Below are positions 16,502 to 25,167 of a stretch of DNA of 64,000 bases, piece after piece. The notes under the pieces were generated by a model. That model was given only the letters and a program-made list of their open reading frames with translations. It was not told the origin of the DNA and did not search any database. The position numbers and the translations under genes are program-made. The stretch's first letter is position 1, and every line of letters starts with the position of its first letter. Origin of the DNA: JAGDMJ01 sp963809695 (GTDB lineage: Bacteria; Bacteroidota; Ignavibacteria; UBA10030; UBA6906); assembly GCA_963809695.1 (NCBI GenBank), contig CAWEKI010000009.1, forward strand, positions 434,001 through 498,000, given 5' to 3'.

Positions 16502-18121
16502 TTAAAACCGGAGGCCGAGTTCGCACATCAACCGTTCGCTGTCCCTCAGGCTGTCCCAGACCTTATCATAGCTAATCAGTGAAAAGAGTGCCTGCGAGAT
16601 CCGCCATTGCAGCATCACGCTTCCCGTGGTCGCGACATAGCGGCTCTCCTGAGCCACGACCGTGTAGGCATATCGGTCATAACGAAGCATCAGGCTGAGA
16701 TCGCGCGTTATCCAATCGTCGGCGTCAAACGTGAGATCTTTCCCGTTCGTGTAGATTCCCGTCAGATCGTTGTACTGGCCTCCAATATTAATTCCGGACC
16801 CGGCCAGGTCCACGATCCTCACCCCGCCCCCCAGGCTCCTCGTCGTACGTTCGAGGCCGGAAGCGGGACGGAATCGCCCCATTGCAGTCAGTGTAATGTT
16901 GAACGGAATCCGGAAGGAAACGGACCCGCGATATCCCTCCCTGAGGGCATGATCGAAAAGGCTGTCAGGGAGCGACTTCATGCTTTCGAGAAGATAGATA
17001 TTCCGTGTCGCGTCGAATCCCGCAGAGGCACTCAACCAGGAGAGCGGGACATAAGAGACCGTTGCGTAGGTATTGGTGAGACGGAATTTCGTCGTAGGAA
17101 CGCCATCTTCCATGACATGGAGATCAATTTCAGTGCTCTGGTAGAGAAAGAGGTCCAGCCCGAGGCGTGCCGTGTTCTGAACGTAGAGAAAATCCCGGTC
17201 CAGTTTGCCATTGTACAATTGCCGCCCGTATGCAACGGTGGCATCCCATCGGCTGTACTGCTGTCCTTCCCAGCCATAGTGTGCAAACAGGGCGCCTTTC
17301 TGCTGATGCGTGTCAAGACTCGACGTGCGATAATCTGGTTGAAAACCCGCGAGCACGCCCACGGAAAAAGCGCCGGCCCTCATATACACCTGCGCACCGT
17401 CTATCTGTCCGAGGCCTCCCATGAATACTGAGGTCACTCGTCCCGCGCTCCAGCCAACGACCGCGTGCACATCATCATAGGAAAGGGTAAAATCATAAAG
17501 CCGGAACCGGTACCTTCCCCCGTCTTCATATGTCCTGAGGGAAGCATTCTCATAGGTCCTGGCAAAGAACGAGAAATTCATTCCGGTTCCAAACAGCCGG
17601 CTGATATTGAGGCGTGTGTAGACCGATGGCTGGGAAAAGTCCGGTGCGGCTCCGGAGAATCCTGCTTGCGCGTACTGAAGCGCTACCCGTCCGGAGATGA
17701 TATTGTTCGAAGGTTCTCCCGCACTTCTCACGATTCTCTCCTGAGCAACCTCGGATTGCCTGGCCGGAGGAGCAGCCTGGAGAGTTGGATCAGAGACCTG
17801 CAGCGCGACGACCTTGGTAACATACGCGCTGTCCCCCACGACGATTGAGTTGGACCCCTGGCCCGTCGACGGAACGAGCAGGTGGACCGCCGATGAACTG
17901 GAAGACACCGCAATGATCACCCCTCGTGCTCGCACCTGGGACCCGTGGACGAGCGTGACCGTATCCCCCTGCGCAAATCCCTTCTCGCGCCCCGCGTTGA
18001 GGTAGATGGAACCCGAGGAAATATACGACACTGCCACTCCGATCGTCCTTTCCGTCTGGGCTTGTAGCTTGAACGACATCACAGCGAGCAGGGCGAGCAA
18101 CAGGAAGTTCGGGGTTCTCAA
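16502..18121 (-). CDS. outer-membrane beta-barrel protein of the cytochrome operon
   Basis: 539 aa from a TTG start. The TTG overlaps the stop of the 37-haem gene (TTGA) and has AGGAGG 6 nt upstream, much better than the in-frame GTG nine codons earlier. The signal peptide ends at LQAQ. Residues about 30-90 form a small beta-rich domain (GSIYLNAGREKGFAQGDTV type), followed by a long region of alternating aromatic/polar strands. The C-terminal residue is Phe (GLRF), the outer-membrane barrel signature. Placed after two multihaem cytochromes, it could be the porin sheath of a transmembrane electron conduit; this role is inferred, not shown by homology. Confidence 0.75.
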   Translation of the reverse strand: MRTPNFLLLALLAVMSFKLQAQTERTIGVAVSYISSGSIYLNAGREKGFAQGDTVTLVHGSQVRARGVIIAVSSSSSAVHLLVPSTGQGSNSIVVGDSAYVTKVVALQVSDPTLQAAPPARQSEVAQERIVRSAGEPSNNIISGRVALQYAQAGFSGAAPDFSQPSVYTRLNISRLFGTGMNFSFFARTYENASLRTYEDGGRYRFRLYDFTLSYDDVHAVVGWSAGRVTSVFMGGLGQIDGAQVYMRAGAFSVGVLAGFQPDYRTSSLDTHQQKGALFAHYGWEGQQYSRWDATVAYGRQLYNGKLDRDFLYVQNTARLGLDLFLYQSTEIDLHVMEDGVPTTKFRLTNTYATVSYVPLSWLSASAGFDATRNIYLLESMKSLPDSLFDHALREGYRGSVSFRIPFNITLTAMGRFRPASGLERTTRSLGGGVRIVDLAGSGINIGGQYNDLTGIYTNGKDLTFDADDWITRDLSLMLRYDRYAYTVVAQESRYVATTGSVMLQWRISQALFSLISYDKVWDSLRDSERLMCELGLRF

Positions 18122-20916
18122 TCTCCACCTCCTCCCCGCGGGTGACACCTGTAGCAGGCGGCGCTCTCATATGTGTAGCCGGAGACTCCTGTGTGTCTGG
18201 GGTCCGTGTTCCCCTGGCTGTGCTCATGACATGTAACGCAGGAGAACACTTTGTAGTTCGACGGAACCGTATGACAATCCGCACACGTCGTCCACCTGCC
18301 CGGCGGGTGACTGCTGCCGGCGCCGATGGGGAAGTATGTGGTATGGTCCCACGTTGACGGGGACCATGCCGTGGTGCTATGGCATGTCTGGCAATCGGTG
18401 GGGAATCCCGCGGCCGCATGGTTGGGATTGGTCGTGGAGTTGTAGTTCTGCTGATGGCATCCGACACACGTTGTGGGTGTGCCGGCATAGACACCGTTGA
18501 TATGACATGACGCGCACGGAGTGGTCACGTGGACCCCTGTCAACGTGAAGTGCGTGTTGCTGTGATTGAATGTCGAGGGTTTCCACGCAGTCGTTGTATG
18601 GCAGACCGTGCAATCGAGCGAGAAGGACGGCTGCGTATGCTTTGGGGTGACCACATTGTTGTAGTCGGTCTGGTGGCAGCCCGAGCATTGCGTTGGCGTG
18701 TTCTGGTACCGTCCGTTCGGATGACACTGGGTGCAGGCGACAGCCACGTGCGCTCCCGTGAGGGGGAACTGGGTCTTGCTGTGATCGAAGGTGGATGGCT
18801 GCCACGCAGTGGTGTTATGACAGGTCTGGCAGTCGGTGGGGAACCCCGCTGTGACGTGATTGGGATTCGTCGTGGCATTGAATTGCTGCTGATGACAGCC
18901 AACGCACGTCATCGGCGTCCCCGCATACACTCCATTAATATGACAGGATGCACAGGCAGCGGTCACGTGCGCACCGGTCAAGGTGAAGCGCGTCGTGCTG
19001 TGATTGAAACTTGAAGGCTTCCATACGCTCGTAGAGTGACAAAGAGTGCAATCAAGCGAGAATGACGGCTGCGTGTGCTTCGGCGTGACCACCGCAGCAT
19101 AGTCAGCCTGGTGGCAACCAGAACACTGGAGCGGAGTGCCCTGATAGCGGCCGTTCGGATGGCACTGGCTGCACGCTACCGCTGCATGTGCACCGGTCAA
19201 CGGGAATTGCGTCTTGGAATGGTCGAACGTCGCCGGCTGCCAGGCTGTTGTCGTGTGACATGACTGGCAATCGGTCGAGAACCCGGACGTAACATGATTC
19301 GGGTTGGTCGTTGCGTTATACTGTTGCTGATGACAACTGACGCACGTCATCGCCATTCCGGCATAGACCCCGTTGATGTGGCAGGAAGAACAAGCAGTTG
19401 TTACGTGAGCCCCGGTCAACGGGAATCGCGTGGTGCCGTGATTGAAGCTGGAAGGCTTCCATGCCGAGGTTGTATGGCAGCCGGTGCAGTCCGTGGAGAA
19501 CGTTGGAAGCACGTGCTTGGGACTCACGACATTGTTGTAATCAGTCTGATGGCAGGAAACACATTGCGTCGGCGTCCCTTGATAGCGGTTGTTCTGATGG
19601 CATTGCGTGCAAAGGACGGCAGCGTGAGCTCCTGTCAGCGGGAATTGCGTTTTCGAGTGATCAAATGATGACGGCCGCCATGCAGTTGTCGAATGGCACA
19701 ACGTGCAATCCGTAGGGAATCCTGCAGCAACGTGATTGGGATTGACCGCATTGTTGAAATCTCCCTGGTGGCAGCTCGAACACTGCGTCGGGGTTCCGGC
19801 ATAGACCCCATTCTGATGACAGGATGCGCAAGGCACCTGCATGTGATCGCCGGTCAGCGGGAACTTTGTCTTGTTGTGAGCAAATGTCGACGGATTCCAG
19901 GCGGCTGTGGTGTGGCAGACAGTACAGTCGAGCGAGAATGACGGCTGGGTATGCTTCGGGCTCAAAACCGCGTTATACTGCTGCAGATGGCAGCTTGAAC
20001 ATTGCGTTGGCGTCCCAAGATAGACCCCATTCTTATGGCATTGGCTGCAGGGAACGGCTGGATGCGCCCCGGTCAGTGGAAATTGCGTTTTGGAATGGTC
20101 GAAATTGGATGGCTTCCAGGCGGTCGTCGAATGACAGGAGTTACACTCCGTGGAGAAACTCGGCGGCACGTGTTTCGGATTCATCGCGTTGTTGGCATCG
20201 GCCTGGTGGCAGGAGACGCACTGCATTGAAGTTCCCTGAAACCTCCCGCCCTGGTGACACTGAGAGCAAGGAACAGCGACATGAGCCCCGGTGAGGGGGA
20301 ATGATGTCTGCGCATGATTGAATCCGCCCCCCCAGGAGACCGCTGTTGCCGCATGACATTGGACGCAGTCCGTGCTGAATCCCGACGACCGGTGTGGGGG
20401 TGCCGTTGTCGCGTCGTAGTCCGCTCGGTGGCACCCGTAACAGTCTGTTGTCAGCCCGACGTATTCATTCTTCTGCTGATTAACGTGGCAGGCCTCGCAG
20501 GGGGCCGTCATATGCGCGCCGAGAAGCGGGAACTTCGTGCGGTTGTGACGCTGCGCCATATCCGGCACGAGCCAGCTCGCAGGTGAGTGGCATCGATCGC
20601 AGGTGGCGCTGAGCTCGCCACGGTGAACATCCTTGTGGCAATCGACGCATTGCGAGGAGGTCCCTTTGAACTTGAGGCTGCTGTGGCACTTCCTGCAATC
20701 CAGACCGACGTGAAGCCCCTTAAGAGAAAACCGGGTAGCGTCATGATTGAACTTCATGGGAGAGGCAAGCATTTTCCATGAGCTCGTCACATGACAATTC
20801 TCGCAGGCAAGTTCCAGTTTGCCATGGGGCGATTCCTGCCCCATGAGAATCGGCGTGTTATACAGCAGCACCATACAGAGAGATGCAGCAACGGACAGCC
20901 GGACAGCCAGGTTCAT
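18118..20916 (-). CDS. 37-haem cytochrome c built from tandem three-haem modules
   Basis: 932 aa with a signal peptide (about residues 1-26). I count 37 CxxCH haem c motifs. Apart from one N-terminal and three C-terminal motifs they fall in eleven modules of three haems, each of the form F-L-TGAH-x4-CxxCH ... CxxCH ... CxxCH-xTTAW. From residue 206 to 862 the modules are exactly 73 aa each. Conserved extra His residues (GAH, PKH/PNH, DHS/NHS) could supply the distal haem ligands. Such spacing suggests a long chain of closely packed haems, exported to the periplasm or cell surface. The start ATG overlaps the 20-haem gene stop (ATGA) and has GGGGAG upstream. Confidence 0.92.
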   Translation of the reverse strand: MNLAVRLSVAASLCMVLLYNTPILMGQESPHGKLELACENCHVTSSWKMLASPMKFNHDATRFSLKGLHVGLDCRKCHSSLKFKGTSSQCVDCHKDVHRGELSATCDRCHSPASWLVPDMAQRHNRTKFPLLGAHMTAPCEACHVNQQKNEYVGLTTDCYGCHRADYDATTAPPHRSSGFSTDCVQCHAATAVSWGGGFNHAQTSFPLTGAHVAVPCSQCHQGGRFQGTSMQCVSCHQADANNAMNPKHVPPSFSTECNSCHSTTAWKPSNFDHSKTQFPLTGAHPAVPCSQCHKNGVYLGTPTQCSSCHLQQYNAVLSPKHTQPSFSLDCTVCHTTAAWNPSTFAHNKTKFPLTGDHMQVPCASCHQNGVYAGTPTQCSSCHQGDFNNAVNPNHVAAGFPTDCTLCHSTTAWRPSSFDHSKTQFPLTGAHAAVLCTQCHQNNRYQGTPTQCVSCHQTDYNNVVSPKHVLPTFSTDCTGCHTTSAWKPSSFNHGTTRFPLTGAHVTTACSSCHINGVYAGMAMTCVSCHQQQYNATTNPNHVTSGFSTDCQSCHTTTAWQPATFDHSKTQFPLTGAHAAVACSQCHPNGRYQGTPLQCSGCHQADYAAVVTPKHTQPSFSLDCTLCHSTSVWKPSSFNHSTTRFTLTGAHVTAACASCHINGVYAGTPMTCVGCHQQQFNATTNPNHVTAGFPTDCQTCHNTTAWQPSTFDHSKTQFPLTGAHVAVACTQCHPNGRYQNTPTQCSGCHQTDYNNVVTPKHTQPSFSLDCTVCHTTTAWKPSTFNHSNTHFTLTGVHVTTPCASCHINGVYAGTPTTCVGCHQQNYNSTTNPNHAAAGFPTDCQTCHSTTAWSPSTWDHTTYFPIGAGSSHPPGRWTTCADCHTVPSNYKVFSCVTCHEHSQGNTDPRHTGVSGYTYESAACYRCHPRGGGGD
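18331..20301 (-). repeat. nine in-phase 219-bp tandem repeats within the 37-haem cytochrome gene, arranged as 438-bp pairs
   Basis: Each 219-bp unit encodes one 73-aa three-haem module starting at F-x-LTGAH. The last eight modules alternate between a form with PKH(T/V)xP(S/T)F and a form with PNH...GF, so the larger repeating block is 438 bp. Matching stretches at 18611 and 19049 confirm the 438-bp offset. This is coding repetition, not a CRISPR array. Confidence 0.85.
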
Positions 20917-22625
20917 TCACCACTCCCCGGAGCTCTCTTTTGTTTTTCCATTCCAGACGCATGGCAGTCGGCACATTGGGCTGGTGTGCCCGCATAGAGC
21001 CGCCGTTCCCGCGAAGTCCCCTGGTCCACCAGAAGATGACACTTCACGCAGGCCACCTGGGCGTGCCCTCCCGTGAGGGGAAAGCCGGTGGTCTCATGCG
21101 AAAATATCAACACATTCCATGCCAGTGTCGTGTGGCACGTCTCGCAGCGATTCGCCATTTGCTGTTCAAATTGCCGTTTATGGACATCGGGGTGGCAGGT
21201 CGTGCACGCCACAGGACCGTTCCAACGCAACAATCTCTTGGGGGCATCGGGGAGAGTTCTCGCGGTGTCGGCGACGGGGACGCCTTTACCTTCCGCGACG
21301 GTCCCGGTAATTAAATGGCACTGGGCGCAGGCGAGGTCGAGATGTTTTCCCCGCAGCGGGAATCGCGTGCGCTCGTGGCCATAGCGGACCGTGTGCCATC
21401 CCTCGGTGGAGTGACAGGTCGGGCACCCAACTGGCGCGGCCGCACCGAATTGATTCCGGTGAAGATCTTTGTGACACGATTCGCAGTGCCCGGGATCCTT
21501 CCATCGGAATTTCCAGACGCTCTTTGCGGCAACAGTCTCGGCCGCATGACATGCGCGGCAGGGAACGGCCAGATGCTCCCCGGAGAGTGCAAAGTGAGTG
21601 TGCTGGTGCTGTTCTACCGCAAATGTAGAGGGAGCGAAGCCGTCAACGGTGTGGCACGACTCACAGGCACCCCTGTCCGGCCGATCGGCAAACTGCCCGG
21701 CATGGGCATCGGCGTGACAATCGGTACACCGGGAGAAATTCGCGATCTTCAGGTTGACGGCTGGCGTTCCTTTCCGTCCGCCATGGCACTGTTCGCATTT
21801 CACCGTTGCATGGCGGCCACGAAGAGGGAACCGCGTCGTGGCATGATCGAAATGGCCGGGGGCAACCTGGGTCCATCCGTTGGTGTTATGGCAGCTCTCG
21901 CATGACTCTTTGAACCGTCCCGTATGCGGATCGCGGTGGCACGCCGAACAGGAAGCAAATTGCAGGCCCGTGAAACGGGTCATATTGGCTGTGTCTTTCT
22001 TATGGCACTTGCCGCACTCCACTTTCTGATGCAGGCCTGTCAGGAGAAAATTGGCCGTGCTGTGGTCAAACTTCGATGCCGGTTTCCAGCCATCCATCGC
22101 ATGGCATCGGAGGCAGCTTCCGGTGAATTGCCCCCGATGCGTGTCGGCATGGCAAGACAAGCACTCAGCCGAGAGACCAAGATAGGTTCCCTTCTCAAGA
22201 GCTGCACCGTTCTTGAGCACGTCTTGCGCCTTGATGTTTTCACGCTTGTGACACTGGGAACATGAAAGCTTGACGTGAGCTCCCTGGAGGGAAAAACCGA
22301 CAGTGGAATGGTTGAAGGACGAAACATCGAACTTGACAAGGGGAAAGTTCCGGCCGTGGTGTTCTTTGTGGCATTCCACACACTGCCGCCCCTGGTAGAG
22401 CGCATGCAAGCCGGTTCGGGCACCAATGCGCGTCTGAATTTCGGTATGACACTGGAGACATTTGTCGCTTGAAACCGCCTTCGCCAGGGCGTGACAGGCG
22501 GTACAATGCTCCATCCCTTCCAGGTTTGCATGCGCCCCGGAGAGCTCCCCCGGCGAGATCTGCGCATGGAGGACGCTACGCGCAAGGGAAATGGCCAGAA
22601 ACCAAAGAACCGCTGATCGCAGCAT
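20913..22625 (-). CDS. 20-haem cytochrome c
   Basis: 570 aa from the ATG that has TAAGGCGAG upstream and gives a clean signal peptide (MLRSAVLWFLAISLARSVLHAQ). An ATG eight codons earlier overlaps the previous gene. I count 20 CxxCH motifs. They recur in three-haem groups with intervening F-LRGxH/FxLTGxH segments related to the modules of the next gene, but with more variable spacing and a more basic composition. The protein is predicted to be periplasmic, between the membrane cytochrome b-like protein upstream and the 37-haem cytochrome downstream. The 4-nt ATGA overlap with the latter indicates coupled translation. Confidence 0.92.
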   Translation of the reverse strand: MLRSAVLWFLAISLARSVLHAQISPGELSGAHANLEGMEHCTACHALAKAVSSDKCLQCHTEIQTRIGARTGLHALYQGRQCVECHKEHHGRNFPLVKFDVSSFNHSTVGFSLQGAHVKLSCSQCHKRENIKAQDVLKNGAALEKGTYLGLSAECLSCHADTHRGQFTGSCLRCHAMDGWKPASKFDHSTANFLLTGLHQKVECGKCHKKDTANMTRFTGLQFASCSACHRDPHTGRFKESCESCHNTNGWTQVAPGHFDHATTRFPLRGRHATVKCEQCHGGRKGTPAVNLKIANFSRCTDCHADAHAGQFADRPDRGACESCHTVDGFAPSTFAVEQHQHTHFALSGEHLAVPCRACHAAETVAAKSVWKFRWKDPGHCESCHKDLHRNQFGAAAPVGCPTCHSTEGWHTVRYGHERTRFPLRGKHLDLACAQCHLITGTVAEGKGVPVADTARTLPDAPKRLLRWNGPVACTTCHPDVHKRQFEQQMANRCETCHTTLAWNVLIFSHETTGFPLTGGHAQVACVKCHLLVDQGTSRERRLYAGTPAQCADCHASGMEKQKRAPGSGE

Positions 22626-22636
22626 ATTATCTCGCC

Positions 22637-23512
22637 TTACCAGATCCATGTATACCCAAACGCCAATGCCACGGCGATATGGATGAGCATGATGACAAAC
22701 ATGACGATGGCAAACGGCAGGTGCACGACATGCCAGTAGTGGAACATCTGCTTGAACTGGCCGAGAAACGCGATGCGCCGCATGAAGGTGATGCGCCGCC
22801 GTACAAGCCGACGGACAGCCCCGACAAGAGCCGGATCTACGGAGCGCTTGAGCTCATCAAGTGCGCGGTTGAGCTTCCTTTTCCTCGTGACGCTTTGCAG
22901 GAAAAAGAAATCCAGCACTTCCAGAGGGGACATACCGCTCGCCGGGCGTGATGGAAGCGCCATGGCATCCATAGTACGCAGGAAGATCGGATCGAGCCCG
23001 TACTGGGCTTGAAGGACTTCTCCGATCTTTTTGTTTTCCTGTTCGAGTTCGGCAACGGAGAGCTCATTTCCCTGGATGCCCTTCGGGATCTGGACATAGA
23101 GGTACCTCCCTACCACGCCGCTCGCAACCACAGCCACCATGCTCCAGAAACTGACGGCGACAAGGCCCCCGAGCTTGAACGTGGAGTGATACACAATGAG
23201 CATAGGACCCGCCAGACAGAGAAAGATGTGAAACTGGAGGTGGTTCGAGATCTTTCCCCAGTGAGAGAAGGCTCGAATGCGTTTCCTTGCGGAGTAGATT
23301 CCGACCCCCACAATCAGGAAGCAGGAGCCGACTATCCCGTATCCGTGGCCTTCGATTCCGGTTGGCTTGAGTGTGTCGTACTGCGCGTGGAATGGGCGCT
23401 CATCGAGCGGGGTCAGGTAATACCCGCACCCCCGCACGCCGATAACCACACTGGCAATCAGGAAAGCAGCAACGAGCAGTAGGGTGTAGAGCGTATGAAG
23501 AGTTGAGCGCAT
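22637..23512 (-). CDS. cytochrome b-like integral membrane protein, putative quinol-oxidising subunit
   Basis: 291 aa with about five membrane helices (roughly 8-28, 57-75, 92-112, 118-138 and 258-285). Histidines lie in or near helices in pairs that could ligate b haems: NHLQFHIF and VYHSTF in the third segment, and HYWHVVHLP with IHIAVALAF in the last. A charged cytoplasmic loop of about 100 residues lies between helices four and five. As the first gene of an operon with 20- and 37-haem cytochromes, it is the natural candidate to take electrons from menaquinol. The family name is not certain. No clear ribosome-binding site precedes the ATG. Confidence 0.75.
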   Translation of the reverse strand: MRSTLHTLYTLLLVAAFLIASVVIGVRGCGYYLTPLDERPFHAQYDTLKPTGIEGHGYGIVGSCFLIVGVGIYSARKRIRAFSHWGKISNHLQFHIFLCLAGPMLIVYHSTFKLGGLVAVSFWSMVAVVASGVVGRYLYVQIPKGIQGNELSVAELEQENKKIGEVLQAQYGLDPIFLRTMDAMALPSRPASGMSPLEVLDFFFLQSVTRKRKLNRALDELKRSVDPALVGAVRRLVRRRITFMRRIAFLGQFKQMFHYWHVVHLPFAIVMFVIMLIHIAVALAFGYTWIW

Positions 23513-23582
23513 CGCACAGGATTTGCGTTATTTGGGGGTCGTATTCGCCTCCCGCACAATGCTCCGTCGCATTCACGAAGAC

Positions 23583-23611
23583 AAGATACAATAGGTGTGG
23601 CGAAGTGTCAA
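23583..23611 (-). promoter_or_regulatory. promoter of the multihaem cytochrome operon
   Basis: Minus strand: perfect TTGACA (23606-23611), 17-bp spacer, TATCTT (23583-23588). The start would be near 23576, leaving a 64-nt leader before the cytochrome b-like gene. Confidence 0.7.
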
Positions 23612-23682
23612 CAGAGAGCTGTAGCCAGAAGTCAGACGTCATGTGTGGCACAAGAACAGGGATGAACTCCCAATGGCAAGCC

Positions 23683-23711
23683 TTGGATTCAACCTGCAAT
23701 CTCGGTATATT
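23683..23711 (+). promoter_or_regulatory. predicted promoter of the MFS transporter gene
   Basis: TTGGAT (23683-23688), 17-bp spacer, TATATT (23706-23711). The expected transcript start (about 23718) is only about 3 nt before the ATG at 23721, pointing to a leaderless mRNA. Confidence 0.5.
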
Positions 23712-23720
23712 AAGCCCGCT

Positions 23721-24992
23721 ATGCAATCGTTGGAACTCTGGCGCAAGAACCTCTACATCCTCTGGGGAACCCAGTTCATCGCAATGGTGGGAATGAACCT
23801 GGTCATTCCCTTCCTTCCTTTCTTTGTTCGCGAACTCGGAGTCACCGACCCGACCGACCTGGCTCGTTGGAGCGGATTGGTGTTTGCGGGGCCCTTCTTC
23901 CTCTCGTTCGTCGCGACCCCTTTCTGGGGCTCCATGGGAGATAGATATGGACGTAAAGTGATGGTGGTGCGGGCGCTGATCGGCCTGGCACTCTCCCAGC
24001 TTCTCATCGGCCTGTCGCGGAATGTGTATGAGCTTTTCGCATTCAGGATCGTGCAGGGAGGCATCAGCGGATATATCGCGGCGTCCATTGCGCTGGTTTC
24101 AACAACCACCCCGCGCGAACGTATCGGCTACGCGCTCGGCATCATGCAGTCGTCGTCGGCCGCAGGAGCCGTCCTTGGTCCGTTTCTCGGCGGATTGCTG
24201 GCTGACATGCTCGGCTACCGGGAGATCTTTTTTATCACGGCAGGTCTGTGCACCGTTGTGACCGTGGTGGTCGCCCGGATGGTACACGAGCCCGAGCAGG
24301 GTGCACGGGCTGTCCGGACCTTTACCGTCCGGGACAATTATCGGTTCATGTTCACCAACAGGCATCTTCGTCTTACCGCAATCACGATGGTGGTGGCACA
24401 GACGTCAGTCCTCATGATCGAGCCGATTTTCGCACTCTTCGTGGAGAGTTTCAAGACCGACACGAAGTTTATCTCCACGCTGACGGGCGGCATCTTTTCC
24501 ATCTCAGGGCTCTCCATGGTGCTGTTCGCTGCCTGGTGGGGAAAGCGCAACGACGAACGGGGATACACAAAGAATCTTTCCCTTGCGCTTGCCGTGGTGG
24601 GCGTGGTTTATGCAGGACACATTATTGTCCAGGACCTCTTCCAGCTTGCCGTCCTTCGCGCTTTTCTCGGGTTCGCGCAGGCGGGTGTACTGCCGGCTCT
24701 TTATTCACTCACCAATCTCAATGCTCCCCCCGAGCGGCGAGGTGGGATCATCGCCGTGGCGTCGAGCATGACCGTCCTGGGGAACATGATCGGGCCGATT
24801 GTCGGAGGATTTGTTGCCGGGCACTTCGGCATCACCGCCTCATTCGTGGCAAACAGCTGCATGCTGATCGGCATGAGCCTGATCGTCCGGAGGAATCTCA
24901 CCGACGCACCTGTCGCGCAGGCCTCTCCCATCGTGCCGACGCCAACCGCTGTCCCCGCCCCCGTTGTAGATCGAGGGACGGACGACTACTGA
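23721..24992 (+). CDS. major facilitator superfamily transporter, drug-efflux-like
   Basis: 423 aa with about twelve hydrophobic segments. The MFS motif A appears after helix two as GSMGDRYGRKVMVV, and the motif C-like stretch GAVLGPFLGGLL appears in helix five, which points to drug:H+ antiporters of the 12-TM TetA/Bcr type. The substrate is unknown. The ATG giving MQSLELWRKNLYILWG matches where MFS proteins usually begin. No Shine-Dalgarno sequence precedes it, in keeping with the promoter position. The C-terminal 25 residues are Pro/Ala-rich and probably disordered. Confidence 0.85.
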   Translation: MQSLELWRKNLYILWGTQFIAMVGMNLVIPFLPFFVRELGVTDPTDLARWSGLVFAGPFFLSFVATPFWGSMGDRYGRKVMVVRALIGLALSQLLIGLSRNVYELFAFRIVQGGISGYIAASIALVSTTTPRERIGYALGIMQSSSAAGAVLGPFLGGLLADMLGYREIFFITAGLCTVVTVVVARMVHEPEQGARAVRTFTVRDNYRFMFTNRHLRLTAITMVVAQTSVLMIEPIFALFVESFKTDTKFISTLTGGIFSISGLSMVLFAAWWGKRNDERGYTKNLSLALAVVGVVYAGHIIVQDLFQLAVLRAFLGFAQAGVLPALYSLTNLNAPPERRGGIIAVASSMTVLGNMIGPIVGGFVAGHFGITASFVANSCMLIGMSLIVRRNLTDAPVAQASPIVPTPTAVPAPVVDRGTDDY

Positions 24993-25103
24993 AGGTGATA
25001 CTCCCATACCCTAGCCCGCAGGACAAACCTCCCGCTTACGAGGCGTTCTTCTTCGCTCTCTCCCATTTTCGATTCCCATCCTTCTATTCTCGATCCTCGA
25101 TTA

Positions 25104-25132
25104 TTGACTCCCTCAGGCCGTTACCGTATCTT
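25104..25132 (+). promoter_or_regulatory. promoter of polA
   Basis: TTGACT (25104-25109), 17-bp spacer, TATCTT (25127-25132). The start would be near 25139, a 29-nt leader without a clear Shine-Dalgarno sequence. Confidence 0.6.
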
Positions 25133-25167
25133 ACTTTATTCATGACTCCTCCATTCTCGAGCTCCCA

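Noticed and set aside
18331..20301. Regularly spaced repeats suggesting a CRISPR array
   Set aside because: The units are 219 bp, in frame, and encode haem-binding modules; there are no short repeats with unique spacers or cas genes.
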